In this document: piece after piece, positions 1 to 24,472 of the stretch | Numbering within the stretch: position 1 is the stretch's first letter | How the letters are laid out: the number at the start of each line of letters is the position of its first letter | Source of the DNA: Choristocarpus tenellus KU-1152 | Taxonomy: Eukaryota; Phaeophyceae | Length of the DNA stretch: 24,472 bases | Assembly: GCA_964200185.2 (NCBI GenBank) | Contig: CAXNAD020000210.1 | Span: forward strand, 1-24,472 | Direction: 5' to 3' | Position numbers and translations under genes: made by a program | The notes under the pieces: model-generated | Told to the model about the DNA's origin: nothing | Databases searched by the model: none | The model's input: only the letters and a program-made list of their open reading frames with translations

Positions 1-973
1 GGGTGCTCTCTCTTATTATCTTATTGTTTATTACCTATATCAGCTGACTCATCACCTGACACATCAAGGACGTGTCCTGCCGTTACATCGTACTATGTCA
101 CTTATTCTGTGTAGCTAGTACTATGTCAGAACTCCTCCATCAGTCCATTTATATCAAGCAATAAGAAATCGATCATCTGAGATTCGACCTCATTACTTTA
201 CGCACACGAACACAAGTCAATGACACTTGTTCCACTTAGCCAACATTCCGGTTGTCTCGTAGTGTTCACTAAACACCTATAAACCATATAGACTATCAGC
301 CTATATTGCACAAATTTGACATCTTGCTACCATTGAGGACTCCCACAAACTCGCATCAAAACACATTTTTTGGAAGAAGAGGGCCGTTGGTGATCCTGTC
401 GTGCATGTGATACTGCATGTTAGAAATCAAAATACTAACTGAACTGAGTGCAGGCGGGACGAGATGGACGAAGGATTGGATTGTTGTGTAGTTCTTGGGG
501 TCAAAGTGTGACATTGTGTTCAGATTATCAAAGAGCTCTGAAATTTTCTGACTAATGCTCTTGTGTCTCATGCCAATTACCGGAGGAAGTTGGTGTTTCC
601 AAGACGAGCCTTGGAAAATCTCTCGAGCTGAATTTGTCCTTGGCTTCAAATAAAAAATGGTCAAAGTATTGGCAAGGGGCTGGAGACTGCATGCAGGTCT
701 CCACTCAATGAAGAAGAAAGTACATAACTAGCTAGTCCATATTATGGGCCCACCTGAGTGCATGATAACGATCATCCTCCAGAGCTTCTGAAAGGATGGT
801 TGGAATCTGAACTGTTTTATCATAGCTTCCGCTTCACTCTCTCCCCCAATACATGCCCACTGCTCAAGCATGCACCTACTCCGGCTCTTGAGGCCCTAAC
901 TTCGCCTACATATTACCACCGCCCTACATTTTGCAATGCGACAATTAACATAACCTGCGAATGTCTTCACGGT

Positions 974-974
<1 letters not shown>

Positions 975-1015
<41 letters not shown>

Positions 1016-1086
1016 CCCTCCTCCTCTTCTTCTTCTCTCTTCCTCTGTTGTGGGTGGCGTTGGAGGGGTTTGGGNNNNNNNNNNCC

Positions 1087-1119
<33 letters not shown>

Positions 1120-1157
1120 TTTCTCCATCAAACAATCAAAAAACCCCCCCCCTCTTC

Positions 1158-1188
<31 letters not shown>
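975..1188. repeat. Cluster of three long poly-C tracts around a gap
   Basis: Three near-pure C runs are visible: 975-1012 (38 C), 1088-1119 (32 C) and 1159-1188 (30 C). They are separated by CT-rich sequence and the N gap. They create spurious polyproline frames on the + strand and polyglycine frames on the - strand. The complementary strand would be strongly G-rich. Run lengths next to an assembly gap are unreliable. Confidence 0.9.
1075..1084. other. Assembly gap (10 N)
   Basis: Ten unresolved bases lie inside the poly-C cluster. A round number of N usually marks a gap of unknown size, so sequence, possibly including an upstream exon of the VTT gene, may be missing here. Confidence 0.95.
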
Positions 1189-1191
<3 letters not shown>

Positions 1192-1389
1192 ATTGTCTGC
1201 TTCCTTTCTATCTTCTTTTGTGTGGGGGGCCGGTAACACCTATATCATCAAAAACTGACAATATGTATACATTTCACAACTCCACCATCAACAACATGTC
1301 GACACACGAACACGCACACGCAAAATCAAAGTCTCCAACATGTGGGAGGGGGGGGGTTAGACTCAAAGTCCCTGAGCACAGGGATCGAG

Positions 1390-1667
1390 ATGGTGGGTAG
1401 TTTTTTGGGTCACGAGTGGGATGTGGTGGGGGGTGGCTTCCAGGCATTCTTAGGAGCTGGTGTGGAGAAAATTCAAGAGCTAGGTCCGCTGGGACCCATT
1501 TACTTCGGTGTGTTGTATGTTCTGGCAGAGGTGCTGGCGATACCAGCACTCCCCTTAACGGCATCCTCAGGCTTTTTGTTTGGGATAAAGGGGGGCACTG
1601 CAGTGGTGCTGGTTAGTGCCACAGTGGCAGCAGGGATCTCTTTCCTGCTCGGGAGGACCTTGTTGAG
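1390..1667 (+). CDS. VTT gene, exon 1 (5' end uncertain)
   Basis: Encodes residues 1-92 plus two bases of codon 93: a Gly-rich start, an amphipathic stretch and the first two membrane segments. The donor is TTGAG|GTGGGA. The frame stays open upstream to 1237 with no other ATG, so either translation starts at 1390 or an exon with an acceptor (candidates CAG at 1379-1381 or 1441-1443, both with weak pyrimidine tracts) is joined from further upstream. Confidence 0.7.
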
Positions 1668-3921
1668 GTGGGAAGAGTGCTCTGTGTTGATGGTACAGTA
1701 ATGATGGTTTGTGGGTCGATTTGGTTGTGGTAGAAATTCAGGGGGGTGTGCTGTGGGGTGTGAATGTCTGGGTTTGAAGATTGCAGGGAAGGGGGAGGGG
1801 TGGGTGGTGAACATACCATTTGTGGATAGTGGAGAACAGTTTTCGTCATCTGTTGGTGATGCTGCTGTAGAGAAGATGGTTAGAGAGAGGAGCATCACCA
1901 ATTGATGAGTGGGAAATGGATTTACTTTTTCAGATGGAAAGGCATGCTAGGATACGTAGTCATCTGCACAGCACTCTTCTTCATGTTCTGATTCTTCACT
2001 CCACTTTTGTGCCTCTACTTTGTAAAGGTCTCTCTCTTTTTTGTTTTTTTTGTGTGCTGAGTGTACTTGGGAGTGCCGACGCGAAGGGCAGTAGCAACAC
2101 TCTCCAGTGCGTTTGTGAGCCGAACAGATTGAATTCGATTGGATTGGAAATGTTTTGTGCGTCTAAGAAGAAGGTACCTGAGAAGATTGAACTCCTTGGG
2201 CAGAGGGTAGAATGCAGGATCCGCATTGAACTAATCTTTTAAATACTGAAGGCAAAACCTCTTGGTTAGGTTAGGTGCCTCTCACGTGAGAAACAGGCCA
2301 TTTTTTCCAAAAAGAACTGAAAAGGTTCTTTGCATCGAGTGATGCCCTGGTCTTAGATGGCGTGCTCTCAGCCTGTCTGCACTTGCACGGCTCAATGAAC
2401 CAATCGCCCTTCCGATTTTCTATTCTTGTCGGAGAACCGATTTATTGTTGGGCTCAGCCCATTGAAGTCCTAGCTGGTCCAAGGATCACCTATAAGCGGG
2501 TGTACGTGTAGTTGATCATTTAGTTCCCAGCTCGGCTCCCTCCTCCCACCGGCGCCTTCCTCACTCAACTGCCTTGTATGCCGCCCGCCTGCCCTTCAGG
2601 GAACGTGTTGAGGGCCTCCTTGCAGACAATGCTCGATTCCGGGCTATTGATCAGACCATTGGGAAAGAGGGTTTCAAGATCATCTTCCTGCTGCGTCTGA
2701 GTCCCATTTTTCCTTTCGCCCTCAGCAACTACCTCTATGGGCTAACTTCAGTGAATTTCTGGGAGTATATCTCGGGCACTATGTTGGGCTTCTTCCCTGG
2801 GACGCTGGCATACGTCTACACAGGCACGGTGAGATGGACTGGGGGTGGGGGTTGTGCTACAGAGGAGCTGTGACAGTGGCTCCAGATCTAGGGAATAAGA
2901 CGTTAAGTCTGGGGTTGTAAATTGACTGAGCTTACGATTTGGGACTGTCGTCTGTTGGTTTTAGCAAAGGCCTGGGTGGCGTGTGTCAGTGGAGATTGAA
3001 AAAGAAGGTAAATGTCTCTGTCTTATGAATGGCCTCATCAGTGAAAAACATTTGGGACTGTCTCCTATTCTGCTTCAAACTCCTTACCAAAATGTTGCTC
3101 TCAGTAGTGGTAGTGTTCAGGAGATGAGGGCTTCGCCTTAATGCTTGGCCACGTACCCATGCAAAGCCCACGTCACATTTACAAGTGCATGATGCCAATG
3201 AAGTGCAGTCATTGAGCGAGTAGCTCAGCACTTTTATGTTTTTAACTTCTTGTCGGTGTTCAGATGCATCCAACCAATTAATGTCGATGCATATTCACAA
3301 CTCCGGTAAATGCTCAAGAATCGCTAGTGTGTTTTGGAGGGATAAGAATTGTGCCCATGTGACCCTCTCTCCAACAGAGTCCAACTCTTGCTTGTACTGC
3401 CTAATTCAGTCACCTTTCAACCTCTCCTTCCATCTTGACAATCTCGATTGTCAATCGAAAATATTGACAAGTCTGTATTTTTTTGCTTTTATCAGATCAT
3501 ACCAATATTCCGTTAATTTATTTTCAAACAGCCATGCTGTCATCCCAATCCCTGCGTTCCAGTTTCAAGCACACAATAGATACAAGTAGATGTCAGGTCC
3601 ATGGAGGTCGCCACCAAATGGCATCAGCTGTCGGGAAAATCTAAAACTCCTTGTCTTCCCCCCTTGCTCGCGCTACCCTCTCCTCTCCTCCTTGCATGGG
3701 ACACTGCTGCATCCAAATGATGGACTGGAAATCTCGTTTCTAAACTCCAGCTGGGCAAGAGCTTCACAGAGGGTGGTGTGACCTTGCCATGGTACGTTTA
3801 TGCTGTGGGGTTCGCGCTTGCAGCCTTTGCCCTCAAGACTGTAGGGGATCTGGCCACCAAGGCGGTGGAAGAGATAGAGCAAGAGGACGAGGAACCAGCA
3901 GTGGATGGCAACCGAAAATGA
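1390..3921 (+). CDS. VTT-domain (TVP38/DedA-like) membrane protein, 3 exons
   Basis: Joined exons 1390-1667, 2600-2828 and 3751-3921 give about 225 residues ending in TGA. The first intron splits an Arg codon (AG|G) and the second is phase 0; both are GT-AG (932 and 922 nt). The product has the VTT core: a hydrophobic segment with EVLAIPALPLTASSGFLFG (47-65), a second helix (about 70-88), a reentrant-like LLRLSPIFPFALSNYLYGL (123-141), a PGT motif (159-161) and a last helix (about 182-199). It ends in an acidic, charged tail. VTT proteins (TVP38, TMEM41B, VMP1, bacterial DedA) are membrane proteins linked to lipid scrambling or transport. From memory this one is closest to the plant/algal plastid-lineage branch, so a plastid or endomembrane site is inferred. 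ATG 1390 has a good context (G at -3, G at +4), but an upstream transit-peptide exon cannot be excluded. Confidence 0.85.
2600..2828 (+). CDS. VTT gene, exon 2 (conserved core)
   Basis: The acceptor GCCCTTCAG|G follows a clear pyrimidine tract and completes the split Arg codon. It encodes residues 94-169, including the highly conserved RLSPIFPFALSNYLYGLTS and FPGTLAYVYTG motifs. The donor is CACG|GTGAGA, phase 0. This is the most diagnostic exon of the gene. Confidence 0.9.
3435..3454. repeat. Perfect 9-bp inverted repeat in VTT intron 2
   Basis: Arms TTGACAATC (3435-3443) and GATTGTCAA (3446-3454) are separated by only two bases. They would form a small hairpin in the intron. No function is assigned. 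Confidence 0.5.
3751..3921 (+). CDS. VTT gene, exon 3 with stop codon
   Basis: The acceptor AAACTCCAG|CTG keeps phase 0, giving TGT|LGKSFTEGG across the junction. It encodes a final hydrophobic helix (LPWYVYAVGFALAAFALK) and an acidic C-terminus (EEIEQEDEEPAVDG), ending at TGA 3919-3921. The frame reads open and family-like for all 56 residues. Confidence 0.85.
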   Translation: MGKSFTEGGVTLPWYVYAVGFALAAFALKTVGDLATKAVEEIEQEDEEPAVDGNRK

Positions 3922-6900
3922 GATTGAGAGGCATCACTCTGTCGTGTTAGTGGATCTCCTTGCTTACATAACCCCTGCATGTGTTCCTGGCATTTTCTTT
4001 TTAAACTCTTCTGAACTATTACAGTTCATGTTGCAATCTAGGTGGCTCATCTGTACCTTGCTCACTGTCAGGCACAATCGAGCATCAGTGCCACAATGCA
4101 CTTGTGCACACATTGCTCCTTGTTGAGAGAAAGGCATCAGAATCCTCTTCTTCAGTAAGAAGGGGAACGATTGCCAGCAAGTTGTCATGTGAAGCAGCAA
4201 CATTTGAATTAATGATCTGATGGAGAGATAATTGTTTCCGAGTAAACGGTTGATCGATTGTGTGTATTGCTCTGTGAATGCTGTGTGCAGAATGGTGTCC
4301 CCGCGTACTCTTTTGGATGAAGGGTGGTAGGGGAGTTGGAGGAGAGGAGCAGTGTGCTCGTCCTGTAGCGTGATCAGAGAGGGAAATGGAAGAACCAGGA
4401 CAGATACAGCTACGTGTCACATGAGCCTCTGTTGCCCTTTCCTTTGTTGTCCTCTCATTTCGTAGGATGACTGTGTAGACAGCAAAAGGTATAGGAAGGT
4501 ATAGGAAAATATGAGAACTTTTGCCAAGAAGGCACAGATGAAAATGTTTTGGTGGGAGGATGCAGGGAGAACAGTGTAAAACAGGCGAATGCCTGCTAGT
4601 TCGTCACCTGTATTGGGAGGGGGAACAATGTAGATGTTATGTAGGGGTGAGTGCGCCTGAAACATGAACCAGCTGACTGCTCCGTGAGTACCACTAAAAA
4701 GCTTCAGGTGTTGGGGAGAGGGGAAATCGACTTAAGGGAGCAACAAAATGTGCTTGTTGTAATTGTGCGCGGGGTATGCCCAACATGCCCTTGCTCTTCT
4801 CCACTGCCTCCATACCCAGAACCAACGGGTCAGATAGGAGGAAGTATGAATGGTTTGAAAGTTTTGTTCGTGCTGTCTTTTCCTGCATCAGTTGGCGACT
4901 TAGGTTGTGTTAGTTGAACTTTTTTTTGTTGAAATTGAGTTAGTACAGTAGATAAGGATGTACATTGGGTAGTGTTGAAAACTGGGCAGAGAGGTTCTCC
5001 CATACCTACACCTTTTTCAAGAAGAGTATACTTTGGACTGACTACCATTCCCAACATATTCTGGTCGTGGAAGAAGGTATCGGCACAATGTCTAAAGGTT
5101 GAAGAGGGATGCTCTTTTTGTGTGCTCCCAGATTATGCAAGTTGATTATTTAGGTATCATGAGACGCTACTCGCTTTGTGTTGCTTGAGATTCCTTTCTT
5201 GATGTTTGGCAGATGACAGCTGTAGCCTTTAAATGTAGAGGCGAGTTAGTGGTTGAGGGTCCAATCAACCTAAGTGTGCGGTCTCAAGTTTCTTTTTACG
5301 CCACAAGTGCTACAATTAGAGATCGCCAACAAGATGAGTGGGTGCAGCACACAGAACATTAAATTAACCTTTTGTTGCAGTGATAAGATGTTTGGTTGGA
5401 GTACTGCAACAACAGTAGTAGTGGCAGTGTCAGAGAATGATTTTGTAATGGTACATGAGATCCTTTGCTGTTGCTGTTGTAGACATCTAAACAAAGGGTT
5501 ACCCAGCAATGTATTGATAGTGAGTCAAAGTGCTAACTAATTATTGTATTCAAGCAGTAAGAAGTGGGTTGAGTTCGAACATCATAACTTGATCATCTCT
5601 CCATACTTCCAAATTCTGTTATCAAATTTACATGTTGTGGCTACTCTCCATCTAGGTGACTTTTTGACATTCGGCGTTCATCGGTGATATAATAGATGGT
5701 AATTAGGCTACTTACAATAGTTTCATTGCTTCTGTTAAATACGAACTCCTACCTAGTCAGCAGACCTTCTTAAGATAGAATGTTCGGATGACCTCCTATT
5801 TCGTGTTAGGCGCTGACTGTACAAGGACCCTTGCTTGGATGATATTGGAAGTAGATAAAACTTTAGAATATCTGGTGGAGAGGAAGGAGTTACGCTTAAG
5901 TATACACAGGGTGTTGTACATATTCCAAATTTGTTAGGGCGTGCTAGAAAAATATATGCAACGCGTATGTATCAGAGTATGTAACATACACTGCAACGGA
6001 TCGCTGTGGTTCCTTGTTACGTGTGAGTCGTTTGTCATTTCGAAATCAACCAGAAACGATCGTGTACTCGTAGTAGTCCTACTAATATAATTGAACATGA
6101 TGAGTAGAAATTGATCTATTAGCACCTTTCAGGACATGAAACTAGTGAGTGGGCGTAAAAACCTGGGGTGGACATAAGATTTCTAGGTACTCAAATATAA
6201 CCTAATTTTAGTGAATGAATGTGAAAGATAACCACGCTCCCTACGAATTCTTCAAAAAATGTTTTTAGAGGCAATAATAGAAATGGTGACAGGTGCATAA
6301 ACTTGCTAAAAAAAATCCATTATAATTCCTGATGAATGAACTTGTTTCCATAGCATAGGTTTCAATATATCGTAGCAAGTCCTGTTCACCTATGAGGTTG
6401 TATCAACTACCGTATGGAAGGCCTCTCTGTCTTGACCCACGCTAGAAGGATTGTGCTTGCTTTGACGTTGGCATCGATATTGGCATGTCCAATAGGGTCT
6501 ACTGTTCATGAGGAACCCAATAGTGAGCACACCCCACTCTAATTTGTCCTGTAGGAGGATATCATTTGACCAAGGGTACCCATCGTGTGAATTTGTTCAG
6601 TGCATTCATCCTCACTATTGTTCTGAATTGTGTCAAAAATGTATTATTTTCGCGGTAGAACAATGCGAAAATTGTGTAAAGTGTGTGTTTGCAGTGTGTG
6701 GTGTACATGGAAAGAGGGGTCATACTGTGGACTCAATCATACCCTGTTCTGGGGTCTCTTCACATTGATTCCCATATGGTCCGTTCAAGAACCCAAAATC
6801 TCTTCAGAGCGGCAAGTTCCCTTCGAATCTCTTCAAGGGTAATGGTTCCGTGGTGTACTTTAGACAAGCCGCCGTGGGATCTCTCTTGAACTACCTTGTC

Positions 6901-7003
6901 TTCATTGAGTGAGTCAAAGTAATGGAGAAGGTACCCAGGTTTTGGGCGGTTCGCATTTATAGTCAGTTTTTCGATCTTTCGCAACTCAACCACATTTATT
7001 TAT
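3922..7003. other. Intergenic, no recognisable gene
   Basis: About 3.1 kb downstream of the VTT stop. Only short reading frames (under about 115 codons) occur, often overlapping on both strands, and none has a recognisable motif. The 3' UTR of the VTT gene must lie at the left edge, but I see no AATAAA close after the stop. A minus-strand frame near its right end (6760-6993) looks mildly protein-like and is discussed in the findings. Confidence 0.5.
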
Positions 7004-7181
7004 GGCTAAAAGTATCTGGGGGGTGGTGTTGGCTGTCCATTTGGGGTCAATTTTTTCATGTCGCAATTTTTGTGTGATTTGGTTGCATATGTCGGATGGA
7101 TAATACGAATCCACTTTTCCTGATTTTGGTCCAAATGGACACCCTGGTTTAGAACTCACCCCCCTCCCAGATACTTTGGGT
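7004..7181. mobile_element. MITE-like inverted-repeat element, copy 1 (178 bp)
   Basis: Starts GGCTAAAAGTATCTGGGGGG and ends with the near inverse (CCCCCCTCCCAGATACTTTGGGT). The inverted repeats extend inward to a second matched pair, TGTCCATTTGG and CCAAATGGACA. The interior is noncoding and AT-rich. A second copy of the same length lies at 7702-7879. The flanks (TTTAT and CTGAG) show no target-site duplication with these boundaries, so the exact ends are uncertain. No transposase is present, so this is a non-autonomous element by inference. Confidence 0.7.
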
Positions 7182-7701
7182 CTGAGTACTCTGGACCACA
7201 TAGTGAGCTATTACTTACTCATTGTACTACCATCAATCCCTCCCTTCTTCATTACCATTACTCGAAGTTTCACTCTTAACACATTCTGGACTACTGGTAA
7301 ATATCTGCAACTACTATTATTGTCGTACATCTGGATGACGCATACTACTTTCTCATGCTGGTTGCACTTCGTCACGTGCATTGTATGTAACCATGGTGTG
7401 TTCTCCTTACATCCATCCATACAATATCCTTTCGTCTTTTTCCTCACGATGAACAACAAAAAAATACTTTCTCCACGTGGTTCTGTCAAACTCTAGTACA
7501 ACCACTAATTCCTGGGTGACAGCAGATACACCTTCTTAATCTCGTAAGTTCAAATTCCAATGTTGTTTAATTATGGATCTCAGTTGTGCCTTAAAATGAC
7601 CAGTCTACTACTGAACATTCTAGTGTAGTTCCTTATCACGTATAGTATGCAATGTATCTTCTATTTTCTTCAACATCATCATGCCTTCAAAGACAACTTC
7701 A
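7182..7701. other. Spacer between the two MITE copies
   Basis: No established gene. The interval is open on both strands over about 280-320 nt (roughly 7176-7496). The minus-strand reading has a mildly protein-like stretch, but it changes frame around an A7 run (on +) near 7458-7464. It may be eroded transposon or gene debris; I cannot name a family. Confidence 0.35.
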
Positions 7702-7879
7702 GGCTCAAAAGTATCCGGGGGGGGGTGATAACTGTCAAATTGGGAACAATTTTTTAATGTCGCAGTTTTGGGGTGATTTGGTTGCATACGTTGGATGGAT
7801 AATGTAAGTGCACTTTCCTGGTTACTGGTCAAATGGACATCCTGGTGAAGACCCCCCCCCCTCCCCAGATACTTTGGGT
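7702..7879. mobile_element. MITE-like inverted-repeat element, copy 2 (178 bp)
   Basis: Starts GGCTCAAAAGTATCCGGGGG and ends CCCCAGATACTTTGGGT. It aligns along its length with copy 1: both share the internal TGATTTGGTTGCATA and GGATGGATAAT blocks and have the same total length with these boundaries. CTTCA stands directly on both sides (7697-7701 and 7880-7884), compatible with a 5-bp target-site duplication. The internal G and C runs are longer than in copy 1. Confidence 0.72.
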
Positions 7880-24384
<16,505 letters not shown>

Positions 24385-24472
24385 GTAATCGCAGCCCCTT
24401 GTCCCCCGTACTCACACACATGATCCTATACCTGCCCCTGTATCAATCACCCCTCCCTCTGCCTGAACCCTG

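Larger units (their letters stand above)
1..1389. other. Upstream noncoding stretch with no supported gene
   Basis: No recognisable gene. Short reading frames exist on both strands, including a 102-residue one on the minus strand at 356-664, but none resembles a family I know. The interval holds the poly-C cluster and an assembly gap. The reading frame of the downstream VTT gene is open back to a TAA at 1234-1236 but has no in-frame ATG before 1390. A promoter, 5' UTR or an upstream targeting-peptide exon may lie here, but I cannot point to one. A short direct repeat (GTACTATGTCA) occurs twice near 90-130. Confidence 0.5.

Noticed and set aside
758-1258. Proline-rich and glycine-rich reading frames on both strands
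   Set aside because: They are created by the poly-C tracts and run through the N gap; all frames of a C run are open.
1342-1389. Earlier start for the VTT protein at 1342
   Set aside because: The codon there is GTG; eukaryotic initiation at 1390 (ATG in good context) or an upstream exon is more likely.
4085-4420. Minus-strand 111-residue reading frame
   Set aside because: No recognisable motif, low-complexity Pro/Ser/His composition, and no sign of splice or promoter context.
7211-7489. Possible piggyBac-type transposase end (KKGGID resembling the MGGVD motif)
   Set aside because: One short motif only, spacing and surrounding residues do not fit, and the + strand is equally open. Not enough to name a family.

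Overview
This is eukaryotic nuclear DNA. The two recognisable genes are both on the + strand and both are cut by spliceosomal introns of about 0.1-1.6 kb. The noncoding DNA has long homopolymer C (and some G) runs, a small inverted-repeat element family and one assembly gap of 10 N (1075-1084). The first gene most resembles, from memory, the plant/algal plastid-lineage branch of the VTT (TVP38/DedA) family, and the cohesin gene looks like that of a non-animal eukaryote. An alga, possibly a stramenopile, is my best guess, but the window does not prove it.

Layout. 1-1389: no supported gene; it contains poly-C tracts around the gap. 1390-3921: a three-exon gene for a VTT-domain (SNARE-associated/TVP38/DedA-like) membrane protein of about 225 residues. 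3922-13797: about 9.9 kb with no recognisable gene, holding two 178-bp copies of an inverted-repeat element (7004-7181 and 7702-7879) and some coding-like debris around them. 13798-24384 and past the right edge: the 5' part of SMC3, the cohesin ATPase subunit. Thirteen exons encode about 641 residues: the N-terminal ATPase half-head with Walker A, the acetylation-loop lysines, the descending coiled coil and most of the hinge.

The two genes have no evident functional link. SMC3 is the notable locus. As modelled, all twelve complete introns fall in phase 0, two consecutive introns (3 and 4) start with GC instead of GT, and the exon 6/7 junction is ambiguous. I did not find a convincing undescribed multi-gene system. 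The most unusual things are the SMC3 splice architecture, the inverted-repeat element pair, the homopolymer tracts and a long ATG-initiated reading frame inside SMC3 intron 11.
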